Source: JBFLYZ01 sp040756415
Lineage (GTDB): Bacteria > Bacteroidota > Bacteroidia > JADZBD01
DNA: 64,000 nucleotides
Direction of reading: 5' to 3'
Assembly: GCA_040756415.1 (NCBI GenBank)
Contig: JBFLYZ010000001.1
Location: 62,001-126,000, forward strand
A program made the position numbers and the translations under genes. The notes beneath the pieces were generated by a model, which was not told the DNA's origin, searched no databases, and saw nothing but the letters and a program-made list of their open reading frames with translations. Positions 50,536-59,002 of the stretch are shown piece by piece. Position 1 is the stretch's first letter. Each line of letters begins with the position of its first letter.

Positions 50536-51768
50536 ATGCGAACCATAGCCCTCACGCGAAAAAAGTCATTTTACGAAGGAATCGTGCTGGACCTGCTTTC
50601 GAAAATGGAACGGGGCTCGCTGAACCTCGCTCTCCCTTCGGGCGAGTCGTTTTTACTGGGCGATCAGCAGGGTCTTTCCGCTTCAATTGCCATCAAAGAC
50701 CCTGAGTTCTTCAAACGCTGCGTGCTGTACGGGGATATAGGCTTTGGCGAGGCTTATGTAGACGGCCTCTGGGATACCGACAACATCACGCATGTGATCA
50801 AATGGTTCCTGCTCAATGTCAACAACGCACCGGGAATATCGGGCAGTACGGTAAAAAGCCTTGCCCTCAATCTACTTAAGCTCTTCAACAAGGCCTCGCA
50901 CTGGAAACGGGCCAACAGCCTCAGCGGCTCGCGCAGGAACATTTCCGAGCACTACGACCTGAACAACGATTTCTTCAGCCTTTTTCTCGATCCCACGATG
51001 ACCTATTCCTCGGCCTATTTCACGAAGGAAGGCCAGAGCCTGCAGGAAGCCCAACTGGAAAAATACAAAAGGCTGTGCGACCAGCTTTGCCTGAAGCCGG
51101 ATGACCATGTGCTGGAGATTGGCAGCGGCTGGGGCGGCAACGCCATTTTTATAGCGAAGAACTACGGCTGCAGAGTAACTTCCATTACCATATCGAAAGA
51201 GCAGAAAAAACTTGCGGACGAGCGTATAGCCGCTGCCGGCCTTAGCGAACGGATACGCATCGAGCTGATGGACTACCGCGACCTGCAGGGCCGGTTTGAC
51301 AAGATCGTTTCGGTAGAGATGCTGGAAGCGGTGGGTGACGAATACCTGGATGTATATTTCAGGCGTTGCCACGAGCTGCTGAAGGCTGACGGCATACTGG
51401 CGCTGCAGGTCATCACCTGCCCTGACTCGCGCTACGAAAGCCTGAAGAACGGGGTGGACTGGATACAGAAACACATCTTCCCCGGCTCCCTCCTGCCCTC
51501 GGTGGGCCGCATTAACCGCGCCATCAATGCCACGGGCGACCTGAGCCTGGTCGATCTTAAGGACCTCGGCCTGCATTATGCAAAAACGCTCGCTATCTGG
51601 CGCGAGCAGTTCAACCAGCGCCTGGAAGAAGTGAAAAAATTAGGCTTTGACGGGCGCTTTATACGCAAGTGGAACTATTACCTCTCTTACTGCGAGGCCG
51701 CCTTTGCCATGCGAAACATCAACGTGATGCAGATGGTGTATTCGAGGCCGAATAATATCGGCCGATAA
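50536..51768 (+). CDS. cfa: Cfa-like S-adenosylmethionine-dependent fatty-acyl methyltransferase
   Basis: A 410-residue methyltransferase. Features are SGSRRNISEHYDLNNDFFSLFLDPTMTYSSAYF (substrate domain), VLEIGSGWGGNAIFIAKNYGC (SAM motif I) and VSVEMLEAVGDEYLDVYF. The N-terminal domain (GDIGFGEAYVDGLWDT) is of the DUF1365-associated Cfa-like type. In E. coli Cfa the bicarbonate site includes an H-x-I motif. Here the equivalent segment reads ALQVITCPDSRYE, with Q in place of H. It therefore could be a cyclopropane synthase or a methyltransferase with another product. Third gene of the operon, 26 bp after DUF1365. Confidence 0.85.
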   Translation: MRTIALTRKKSFYEGIVLDLLSKMERGSLNLALPSGESFLLGDQQGLSASIAIKDPEFFKRCVLYGDIGFGEAYVDGLWDTDNITHVIKWFLLNVNNAPGISGSTVKSLALNLLKLFNKASHWKRANSLSGSRRNISEHYDLNNDFFSLFLDPTMTYSSAYFTKEGQSLQEAQLEKYKRLCDQLCLKPDDHVLEIGSGWGGNAIFIAKNYGCRVTSITISKEQKKLADERIAAAGLSERIRIELMDYRDLQGRFDKIVSVEMLEAVGDEYLDVYFRRCHELLKADGILALQVITCPDSRYESLKNGVDWIQKHIFPGSLLPSVGRINRAINATGDLSLVDLKDLGLHYAKTLAIWREQFNQRLEEVKKLGFDGRFIRKWNYYLSYCEAAFAMRNINVMQMVYSRPNNIGR

Positions 51769-51793
51769 AAAACCCCGGCTTCTGCCAGGGTTT
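51766..51793 (-). terminator. Terminator of ilvE overlapping the cfa stop codon
   Basis: On the minus strand AAACCCTGGC pairs with GCCGGGGTTT (one mismatch) around TTCT-type loop bases and ends in a run of six to seven T at 51772-51766. It lies 6 bp after the ilvE stop and touches the cfa stop codon on the other strand. Confidence 0.7.
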
Positions 51794-51798
51794 AAGAT

Positions 51799-52872
51799 TT
51801 AAGATATCTTATACATCCATCCGTGCTTATCAGGGGCCTTGCCTCTGCGGATATCGTCCAGCTCTTTATCCACACGGTTGCTGAATATCCTTTCCTTGAC
51901 GGGGGGCAGGTCATAGTCCTTGCCTTCAAATCCTATGGTTGAAATATGCGCAATGGTAGCCGCGGTTCCCGCGCCAAAGGCCTCCTGAAGGGTGCCGCGC
52001 TTGTGCGCATCCACCACCTCGTCAATGCTTATTTTCCTTTCCTGAACACGGTAACCCCAGTCGCGGGCCAGGGTCAGCACGCTGTCGCGTGTAATTCCGG
52101 CCAGGATGGTATCGCCCAGGGGAGGCGTGATCAGGATATCATCGATCACGAACATCACGTTCATGGTGCCGCTTTCCTCTATGAAGCGGTGGTTGCGGGC
52201 ATCGGTCCATATGATCTGCTGGTAGCCGCGCTTCTGGGCCAACTGGGTGGGGAAAAGCGAGCGGCCATAGTTGCCCGCGGCCTTTACGAAGCCTATTCCT
52301 CCTTCCACAGCCCGGATGTAGCTGGTCTCTACCAGCACACGGATAGGATGGCCGTAATAAGCCCCAACGGGCGAAGTGAATATGATGAAACGATAGGTTT
52401 CGGACGGTTTCACCCCGATGTACTCATCGGTACTGAACATGAAGGGGCGTATATATAAGGAAGTTTGGGGAGCCGATGGCACCCAATCCTTATCGAGCTT
52501 CAGCAGCTCGGTCAGGCCCTCCATGAAGATCTCTTCGGGTATAGGGGGCATGGCCATGCGCTCGCAGGAGATGTTCATGCGCCTGGAATTGGCCCATGGG
52601 CGCGATACAAGCACTTCCCCGGCATCGTTCTTGTAAGCTTTCAGCCCTTCAAATATGGTCTGGCCGTAATGCAGCGCGCTCATAGAAGGGTACATGGGGA
52701 TCTTATCGTAAGGAACGATCACCGCATCATCCCACTGGCCGTTCCGGAAATCGCAGACAAACATGTGATCGGAAAAAGTGCGTCCGAACACCAGCTTGTT
52801 GATATCCAATTCCTTGATCCTCGACTTCGCGGTCTTCCGGATGTCGATCTTAAGCGTATCGGTTGTCACCAT
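51799..52872 (-). CDS. ilvE: Branched-chain amino acid aminotransferase
   Basis: A 357-residue fold-type IV PLP enzyme (class II BCAT), which interconverts Leu, Ile and Val with their keto acids. Seen are LHYGQTIFEGLKAYKNDAGEVLVSRPWANSRRMN, YIRPFMFSTDEYIGVKPSETY, KAAGNYGRSL (PLP lysine), FIEESGTMNVMFVI and GTAATIAHI. The length and blocks match the BCAT group used by Bacteroidetes. It stands alone, with a good terminator, so it is probably monocistronic. Confidence 0.93.
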   Translation of the reverse strand: MVTTDTLKIDIRKTAKSRIKELDINKLVFGRTFSDHMFVCDFRNGQWDDAVIVPYDKIPMYPSMSALHYGQTIFEGLKAYKNDAGEVLVSRPWANSRRMNISCERMAMPPIPEEIFMEGLTELLKLDKDWVPSAPQTSLYIRPFMFSTDEYIGVKPSETYRFIIFTSPVGAYYGHPIRVLVETSYIRAVEGGIGFVKAAGNYGRSLFPTQLAQKRGYQQIIWTDARNHRFIEESGTMNVMFVIDDILITPPLGDTILAGITRDSVLTLARDWGYRVQERKISIDEVVDAHKRGTLQEAFGAGTAATIAHISTIGFEGKDYDLPPVKERIFSNRVDKELDDIRRGKAPDKHGWMYKIS

Positions 52873-52992
52873 AGTTATGGGCTTTATCTTTTAGTAAAGA
52901 TAGAGAAAATAAAATGGAAAGCAAATTTGAGCGGAAAGATATTTCGACTAACAAAGCATTCTGCCCCCGGAGGCGGCACTTATACCCGACAA

Positions 52993-53008
52993 GCGGCAAT
53001 TGTGCCGC
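52993..53008. other. Short perfect stem-loop downstream of the RpoD-like gene
   Basis: GCGGCA and TGCCGC form a 6-bp stem with loop ATTG, 10 bp after the stop at 53018 on the minus strand. There is no T-tract, so it may be a 3'-end structure rather than a full intrinsic terminator. Confidence 0.35.
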
Positions 53009-53017
53009 AGGCCGCAT

Positions 53018-53881
53018 TTATCCGAGGTACGACTGAAGCAGAACATTTTTCGTGCCCGCCCTCAGCCTTCGTATCGCTTTGTCCTTTATTTGCCTGACCC
53101 GTTCGCGGGTAAGATCGTATTTCATGGCGATCTCTTCGAGCGACAGGCTGCCGCTGCCCCCGAGGCCGTAATGCAGGATGATGACCTCGCTCTCCCGCTG
53201 CGTAAGCTTCGACAGGGCGCGCCTGATCTCTATGCTGAGCGATGACAGGATAAGCGCATTATCAGGCAGCGGGCTTTCGGGATCGTAAGCAACGTCCATC
53301 ACGCTCATTTCCTCGTTGTGGGTGAACGGGGCATCGGAAGAAACGTGTTTGGCCGAAATGCTGATCGCGGTCTTCACGTCCTCTTCGGCAACACCCATCA
53401 CCTCGGCAATCTCGGAAGGGCTGGCATCCCGCTCCAGGCGCTGCTCAAGTGCGATGCGGGCCTTCCTGATCTGGCTTAACGCACCGATCTTGTTCAGGGG
53501 AAGCCGTATCATGCGCGATTGCTCCGCTATGGCCTGCATAATGCATTGCCTGATCCACCATACCGCATAGGAAATGAATTTAAAGCCCCGTTTCTCATCG
53601 AAACGCCTGGCCGCCTTGATAAGGCCAAGATTGCCTTCATTGATCAGGTCGATCAGGCCCAGTCCCTGGTTCTGGTATTGCTTGGCGACCGATACGACAA
53701 AGCGCAGGTTGGCCACCGTCAGCTTTTCCAGCGCCTCCTGGTCGCCCTCCCTGATCCTCCTGGCCAGCACCGCTTCTTCTTCCGCGCTGATCATCTCGTG
53801 CCGGGCAATATCGGCCAGGTACAGGTCGAGCGAGGCGCTGTCGCGGTTGGTTATTGACTTGCTTATCTTAAGCTGCCGCAT
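53018..53881 (-). CDS. RpoD-like sigma-70 factor (Bacteroidetes short form)
   Basis: A 287-residue group 1/2 sigma factor without region 1.1. Region 1.2: SASLDLYLADIARHEMISAEEEAVLARRI. Region 2: LTVANLRFVVSVAKQYQNQGLGLIDLINEGNLGLIKAARRFD and FKFISYAVWWIRQCIMQAIAEQSRMIRLPLN. Region 3: PSEIAEVMGVAEEDVKTAI. Region 4: LTQRESEVIILHYGLGGSGSLSLEEIAMKYDLTRERVRQIKDKAIRRLR. It differs from the highly conserved primary sigma factor of the phylum at many positions (for example LPLNKIGALSQI), so it may be a second paralogue. It overlaps the upstream DEAD-box helicase gene by 14 bp. Confidence 0.88.
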   Translation of the reverse strand: MRQLKISKSITNRDSASLDLYLADIARHEMISAEEEAVLARRIREGDQEALEKLTVANLRFVVSVAKQYQNQGLGLIDLINEGNLGLIKAARRFDEKRGFKFISYAVWWIRQCIMQAIAEQSRMIRLPLNKIGALSQIRKARIALEQRLERDASPSEIAEVMGVAEEDVKTAISISAKHVSSDAPFTHNEEMSVMDVAYDPESPLPDNALILSSLSIEIRRALSKLTQRESEVIILHYGLGGSGSLSLEEIAMKYDLTRERVRQIKDKAIRRLRAGTKNVLLQSYLG

Positions 53882-55028
53882 GCCTGGGTCTCTTGTTGGC
53901 CGCTGCCACAGAAAAAGGGTGATCGATCACCTGTATATCCTTTTTGATCAGCCGGCTGATATCGTTCAGGTAGCTGCGTTCGTCCAACGAGCAAAAAGAA
54001 AGTGCCGTACCCGGCTCTCCCGCCCTGCCCGTACGTCCGATGCGGTGAACATACGTTTCGGCCTGCTCGGGTATCTCGAAATTGATTACATGCGTGAGCT
54101 TATCCACATCAATGCCCCTGGAAGCGATATCGGTCGCTACCAGAACGCGTATGGACCTTGCCTTGAATCCCTTCAATGCCCTTTCCCTGGCGCCCTGCGA
54201 TTTATCACCGTGTATGGCCTCGGCCTTGATCCCGTTACGGACAAGTTCCTTCACCACCTTGTCGGCCCCGCGTTTGGTGCGGGTGAACACGAGCACGTGC
54301 TCGATACGGTTGTTGCTGATGACGTGGCGCAGCAGCGAGCGCTTATTCTCCTTTTCAACGAAATAAACGGATTGCTGCACCGTGGTTGCTGCAGATGAAA
54401 CAGGCGCCACGCTCACACTCACCGGCTGGTGAAGGAGAGATGCGGCCAGCTTCCTGATCTCATCGGGCAGGGTGGCGGAGAACAACAGGGTTTGTTTTTT
54501 TACCGGGAGCCTGGCAATGATCTTGCGGATATCGTTGATAAAGCCCATATCCAGCATGCGGTCGGCCTCATCGAGCACGAAGTGCTCCACGGCCTGAAGG
54601 CGGATATAGCCCTGCTGTATCAGGTCGAGCAATCGCCCGGGTGTGGCCACCAGTATGTCAACGCCTTTTTTAAGCGCCTGCACCTGCTTATGCTGCGATA
54701 CTCCTCCAAACACCACGGTGTGCCGGATATCCAGGCTGCTGCCGTAGGCTGAAAAGCTTTCGCTGATCTGCAGCGCGAGCTCGCGCGTTGGCGCCAGCAC
54801 CAATGCCCTGATGGCGGAGCGGTCGTGCCGGTTCGCATGGAGCTGCTGGAGAAGCGGTAACGCAAATGCGGCCGTTTTGCCCGTTCCTGTCTGGGCGCAT
54901 CCGAAAATATCTCTGCCTTCTAATATATAAGGAATGGCTTTGGCCTGGATAGGCGTGGGCTGCAGGTAATTCTTTCTGGTCAATGCCCCTAAAAGCGGGG
55001 GAATAAGATTTAAATCTGAAAATTTCAT
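53868..55028 (-). CDS. DEAD-box ATP-dependent RNA helicase
   Basis: A 386-residue helicase core with nearly no tail. Motifs: Q motif FLQPTPIQAKAIPY-like (YLQPTPIQAKAIP), I AQTGTGKTAAF, Ia PTRELALQI, Ib TPGRLLDL, II VLDEADRM, III SATLP, IV VLVFTRTKRGAD, V ATDIASRGIDVDKLTHVINFEIP, VI HRIGRTGRAG. The C-terminal extension of about 25 residues ends AAANKRPRHAAA. RhlE-type enzymes of this size remodel ribosome-assembly RNA or mRNA, often in the cold. It is translated ahead of the RpoD-like sigma factor, overlapping by 14 bp. Confidence 0.93.
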   Translation of the reverse strand: MKFSDLNLIPPLLGALTRKNYLQPTPIQAKAIPYILEGRDIFGCAQTGTGKTAAFALPLLQQLHANRHDRSAIRALVLAPTRELALQISESFSAYGSSLDIRHTVVFGGVSQHKQVQALKKGVDILVATPGRLLDLIQQGYIRLQAVEHFVLDEADRMLDMGFINDIRKIIARLPVKKQTLLFSATLPDEIRKLAASLLHQPVSVSVAPVSSAATTVQQSVYFVEKENKRSLLRHVISNNRIEHVLVFTRTKRGADKVVKELVRNGIKAEAIHGDKSQGARERALKGFKARSIRVLVATDIASRGIDVDKLTHVINFEIPEQAETYVHRIGRTGRAGEPGTALSFCSLDERSYLNDISRLIKKDIQVIDHPFSVAAANKRPRHAAA

Positions 55029-55468
55029 TGTTGATTTTTTTAATTGATGAATACTATTAAACAGTGCGCATTAAAACTGCGACCGCTGACTTATCAGGAA
55101 AATGTAAATTATCGAATTGTAAGGAAGGAATTACAAATGATGCGATACAATCTTCAGAAGAAGCGGGGCAAAGATAAGCATTATCCTTCACATAGGGCGA
55201 AAAAACTTGCCTGCCCGATAAGGCCCTGCCCTTGCCCGTAATAATAGCTGGCGCCTGATGCAGGGCGGTGCTGACCTGATCGCGTATGCGTTCGGCTGAC
55301 CGAAAAATATTCCTTTTAAAGGTTGTAGTCTCCCGGCTTCAACCCCTGGCCGCGATTTCTTTCAGGCATTTGGAAAATCATATCTTTGCCCTGCTCCCGT
55401 GGAGCCCTTTCCGGAGGGCGCGCCCCGGGCCGGGCCTGCCCCAGGCAGGCTTCCTAAAAAATAAGCCT
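55029..55468. other. Intergenic region without recognised gene
   Basis: A 440-bp gap between the divergent DEAD-box helicase and channel genes. It holds A/T-rich sequence near 55029-55150 and G/C-rich sequence later. The only open frame of note, from about 55044 to 55241, encodes a basic 65-residue peptide with no recognised features. No consensus -7 box, clear terminator or tRNA was seen. A long 5' leader for either gene is possible. Confidence 0.6.
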
Positions 55469-57367
55469 ATGCCCAAAGCCTCCCTTAAAGAACGCCTGCG
55501 TTACAGCTTTGAGAACACCCTGTCGCGGGGCACCATTGCCATTATTTTCTGGCTGGCCGTTATTTCCACGCTGATCGTGATTATAGCAGGCTGCGTGATC
55601 GCCTTTGCGGGCGTAAAACCCGAAGACAGCGAACAACTGGGCTTCATCGAGGCGGCCTGGCAATCGCTGATGCGCACCCTGGACGCGGGCAACCTGGCAG
55701 GCGACCTGGGCTGGGGCTACCGCGCCATCATGTTCTGCGTGACCATAGGCGGCATATTCATCATCAGCAGCCTGATCGGTACTCTCACCTCCGGGCTGGA
55801 AAGCAAGCTGGACGAAATGCGCAAGGGCCGCTCGAAAGTGCTCGAAAGCAACCATACCCTCATCCTAGGATGGTCGTCAAAGGTCTTTTCCATTATTTCG
55901 GAGCTGCTCATCGCCAACGAGAACCAGAAAAAACCGCGTATCGTGATCATGGCCGACAAGGACAAGGTGGAAATGGAAGATGAGATACGCTCCAGGTTCC
56001 CCGATACGAAGAACACCAAGATCATTTGCCGCACCGGCAGCCCGCTCGACCTGAACGACCTGGAGGTGGCCAGCCCGCATGACGCGCGCTCCATTATTAT
56101 CCTCTCGCCCGAAGAGGGGCAGAACCCCGATACGCATGTGATCAAATCCATCCTGGCCATTACGAACAACCCCAACCGTAAAAAAGAGAAATACCATATT
56201 GTTGCTGAGATACGCGAAGAGGCCAATATGGAGGCGGCCCGGCTGGTGAGCAACGATGAAGCGGTGCTGGTGCTTGCGGGCGACCTTATCGCGCGCGTCA
56301 CGGCCCAGACCTGCCGCCAGAGCGGCCTGAGCGTGGTGTACACCGAGCTGCTCGACTTTGACGGAGCCGAGATCTACTTCAAGGATGAGCCCTCGCTGGC
56401 GGGGAAAACGTATAAGGACGCCCTCAACGCCTATGAGGAATCGGCCGTGATGGGCCTTTTCCATCAGGATGGCAGCGTGAGCATCAACCCGCCCATGGAT
56501 AAAAAGATAGAAGCAGGCGACAAGCTGATCGCCATATCGGAGGACGATGACACCATTGTGCTTTCGAACAAAAAAGACCTGGGCATTAATACCGCAGCCC
56601 TGAGCGATGGAGCCAAGGCCTCTCCGCGTAAGGAAAGCACCCTCATACTGGGATGGAACGACAAGGGGCTGACCATTATCCGCGAGCTGGACAACTATGT
56701 GGCAGAAGGCTCGGAAGTGGTGGTGGTGACCGAGAACGATGGCCCGAAAGAGGACCTCGACCGGCTGAAGCAGGAGCTGAAAAAACAAAACCTGAAATTC
56801 GTTAAGGGAAGCACGACCGAGCGGGCCCTGCTCGACTCGCTGGGTGTGACCTCCTTTAACCACATCATCATCCTGTGCTATTCGGATATGGACCTTCAGG
56901 AAGCTGATGCGAAGACCCTGATCACCCTGCTCCATCTCAGGAACATTTCAGAGCAGACCGGTCACGACTTCAGCATCGTGAGCGAAATGCTCGATATGCG
57001 CAACCGCGAGCTGGCCGAGGTGACCAAGGCCGATGACTTCATCGTGAGCGATAAACTGATCAGCCTCATGCTTTCTCAGCTTTCGGAGAACAAACACCTC
57101 CAGCGGGTGTTTGACGACCTTTTTGCGGCCGAAGGCAGCGAGGTATACCTCAAGCCGGCCACGGACTATGTTAAGGCCGGACAGGAGATCAACTTCTATA
57201 CTATTATCGAATCAGCAGCCAGGAAGGGCGAGACCGCTATCGGCTACCGGATAGCCGCCTTCGCGTCTGACCCCGAAAAGGCCTACGGGGTTGCCGTCAA
57301 CCCGAAAAAATCGGCCAGGTTCAGGCTGGGCGAGAACGACAAGGTGATCGTGCTGGCCGAAGATTAA
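55469..57367 (+). CDS. CASTOR/POLLUX-like ion channel protein with Rossmann domains
   Basis: A 632-residue membrane protein. The ATG at 55469 (MPKASLKERLRYSFENTLSRGT) precedes one hydrophobic helix (about 24-49) and a second with pore-loop-like sequence (about 65-110, LMRTLDAGNLAGDLGWG). Two cytoplasmic TrkA-N/RCK-like Rossmann domains start at LESNHTLILGWSSKVFSIISEL and ESTLILGWNDKGLTIIRELD, each closing with a C-terminal beta domain. The topology matches bacterial homologues of plant CASTOR/POLLUX cation channels. The gating ligand and conducted ion are unknown. It is monocistronic. Confidence 0.88.
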   Translation: MPKASLKERLRYSFENTLSRGTIAIIFWLAVISTLIVIIAGCVIAFAGVKPEDSEQLGFIEAAWQSLMRTLDAGNLAGDLGWGYRAIMFCVTIGGIFIISSLIGTLTSGLESKLDEMRKGRSKVLESNHTLILGWSSKVFSIISELLIANENQKKPRIVIMADKDKVEMEDEIRSRFPDTKNTKIICRTGSPLDLNDLEVASPHDARSIIILSPEEGQNPDTHVIKSILAITNNPNRKKEKYHIVAEIREEANMEAARLVSNDEAVLVLAGDLIARVTAQTCRQSGLSVVYTELLDFDGAEIYFKDEPSLAGKTYKDALNAYEESAVMGLFHQDGSVSINPPMDKKIEAGDKLIAISEDDDTIVLSNKKDLGINTAALSDGAKASPRKESTLILGWNDKGLTIIRELDNYVAEGSEVVVVTENDGPKEDLDRLKQELKKQNLKFVKGSTTERALLDSLGVTSFNHIIILCYSDMDLQEADAKTLITLLHLRNISEQTGHDFSIVSEMLDMRNRELAEVTKADDFIVSDKLISLMLSQLSENKHLQRVFDDLFAAEGSEVYLKPATDYVKAGQEINFYTIIESAARKGETAIGYRIAAFASDPEKAYGVAVNPKKSARFRLGENDKVIVLAED

Positions 57368-57412
57368 GCTGGCATTCCTTGCTGTGCGCAATATCCATTA
57401 TTCCTGAGCCCA

Positions 57413-57443
57413 TTGCCCGGAATATACCAAATTTGTATTTTTG
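57413..57443 (+). promoter_or_regulatory. Promoter of the pRiA4b ORF-3-like/miaA operon
   Basis: TTG at 57413-57415 and TATTTTTG at 57436-57443 match the Bacteroidetes -33 and -7 boxes with 20-bp spacing. The start codon is 19 bp downstream. It is the best such match in the second half of the window. Confidence 0.6.
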
Positions 57444-57462
57444 AGGGGACAATATCTGACCA

Positions 57463-58068
57463 ATGGCCATCTACCGATTCAGAGTAAGTTTCGAGGAGCA
57501 GGAGGATGTCTACCGCGAGATCGACATCAAATCCACCCAGACCTTTGAAGACCTGCACAATGTCATCCAGGTTGCTATCAATTTCGACAACAGTAAGGAC
57601 GCCTCTTTCTTCCTGAGCGATGACCTGTGGAGGAAAGGAGAGGAGATCGTACTGCGCGATGACAAGCGCAAGGGCAGGAAGCTGATGTCAAAATCGAAGC
57701 TGGCCGTTTTCATAGAAGACCCGCACCAGAAGTTCATCTATGTTTTCGATTACGAGAAGGAATGGACCCTATACGCAGAGCTGATCAAGATACTGGACGA
57801 AGAGAAAGGAGTGACCTACCCCAAATGCACGCGCAGCGTTGGTAACGCCCCCAGGCAATACCCGGTGGTTGTCCCTCCTCCCGATGAGCATGCCGATGAT
57901 GAGGACGAGCCAAAGTCCGAGCGTATTTTCACCAGCGAGGAAGCCTACGAGGAAGGCAGCGACACACCTGAAGACGATGAGGCGGGAGGGGAGGATCTGG
58001 AGGAATCGGGCGAGGAAATGAGCGAAGGTGAGTTTGACGAGAATGCCAGCGCGGAAGAAGAGGCCTAG
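57463..58068 (+). CDS. pRiA4b ORF-3-like protein with acidic tail
   Basis: A 201-residue protein. The first 130 residues match the plasmid pRiA4b ORF-3 family: MAIYRFRVSFEEQEDVYREIDIKSTQTFEDLHNVIQVAINFDN, HASFF-like DASFFLSDDLWRKGEEI, SKLAVFIEDPHQKFIYVFDYEKEWTLYAELIKIL. The remaining 70 residues are almost entirely Asp, Glu, Gly and Ala (DEHADDEDEP, EDDEAGGEDLEESGEEM). The family's function is unknown. It is 25 bp before miaA, an arrangement often seen in Bacteroidetes. Confidence 0.85.
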   Translation: MAIYRFRVSFEEQEDVYREIDIKSTQTFEDLHNVIQVAINFDNSKDASFFLSDDLWRKGEEIVLRDDKRKGRKLMSKSKLAVFIEDPHQKFIYVFDYEKEWTLYAELIKILDEEKGVTYPKCTRSVGNAPRQYPVVVPPPDEHADDEDEPKSERIFTSEEAYEEGSDTPEDDEAGGEDLEESGEEMSEGEFDENASAEEEA

Positions 58069-58093
58069 CCTCTCTGAACCCCGCATCCCTTAT

Positions 58094-59002
58094 ATGCTGT
58101 CAAAGAACCTCTTCGTTATTGCCGGCCCGACAGCATCCGGAAAGACCTCACTCGCCATTACTTTAGCCGGGCTGCTCCGCACCGAGATCATTTCGGCCGA
58201 TTCGCGCCAGTTCTACCGCGAAATGAACATTGGCACCGCCAAACCCTCCCCCGAAGAGCTGGCCCGTATTCCCCATCATTTTATCGGTCATATTTCCGTG
58301 CACGATGATTATGATGCGGGCAAGTTCGGGCAGGACGCCCTGTCGCGTATTTCCGCACTTTTTCTGACATACGACAACCTGGTGATGGCCGGTGGCTCCG
58401 GTCTTTATATCGATGCGGTATGCAAGGGGTTTGACGAACTGCCCGATGTGGATGCGGCCATACGCGAAGAGCTGACCCGGATATATAAAGAAAAAGGCCT
58501 GGGCCCGCTCCGGGAGCTATTGAAGAAACATGATCCCGTTCATTACCAAGCCAGCGATGTAAACAACCCTCACCGGCTTATCAGGGCCCTGGAGATATGT
58601 ATCGGTACCGGCCTCCCCTACTCTTCATTCAGGAAAGGCAAAGGGAAACAACGGGATTTTAATGTGATCACCATTGGCCTTGACCCCGGCCGGGAGCTTT
58701 TATATGCCCGCATCAACGAACGCGTAGACCGCATGATGAAGGCCGGCCTGGCCGATGAGGCGCGGAACCTGCTCGGCCTACGCCACCTTAACGCCCTGCA
58801 AACCGTAGGCTATAAAGAACTGTTCGACCACTTTGAGAATAAGCTGGGACTGGATGAGGCCGTGCAAAAGATCAAACAGAATACACGCAACTTCGCCAAA
58901 AGGCAAATGACCTGGTTCAGGAAAGATAAGACCATCAACTGGTTCGACCCCGCACAGGAAAGCGAGATCATCCGGTTTGTGAAAACCAGACCTTGTCCGT
59001 GA
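58094..59002 (+). CDS. miaA: tRNA dimethylallyltransferase
   Basis: A 302-residue enzyme that prenylates A37 of tRNAs reading UNN codons. The P-loop is GPTASGKTSL (about 10-19), followed by the substrate-binding ISADSRQFYREMNIGTAKPSPEE, VMAGGSGLYIDAVCKG, and the tRNA-binding VDRMMKAGLADEARNLLGLRHLNALQTVGYKE. The start at 58094 (MLSKNLFVIAG) begins just before the P-loop. The following transporter starts within its stop codon (GTGA). Confidence 0.95.
   Translation: MLSKNLFVIAGPTASGKTSLAITLAGLLRTEIISADSRQFYREMNIGTAKPSPEELARIPHHFIGHISVHDDYDAGKFGQDALSRISALFLTYDNLVMAGGSGLYIDAVCKGFDELPDVDAAIREELTRIYKEKGLGPLRELLKKHDPVHYQASDVNNPHRLIRALEICIGTGLPYSSFRKGKGKQRDFNVITIGLDPGRELLYARINERVDRMMKAGLADEARNLLGLRHLNALQTVGYKELFDHFENKLGLDEAVQKIKQNTRNFAKRQMTWFRKDKTINWFDPAQESEIIRFVKTRPCP

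Noticed and set aside
55044..55241. A 65-codon open frame in the gap before the channel gene
   Set aside because: It has no recognised motif, an irregular basic composition and lies in a region of shifting base composition; kept only as part of the intergenic note.
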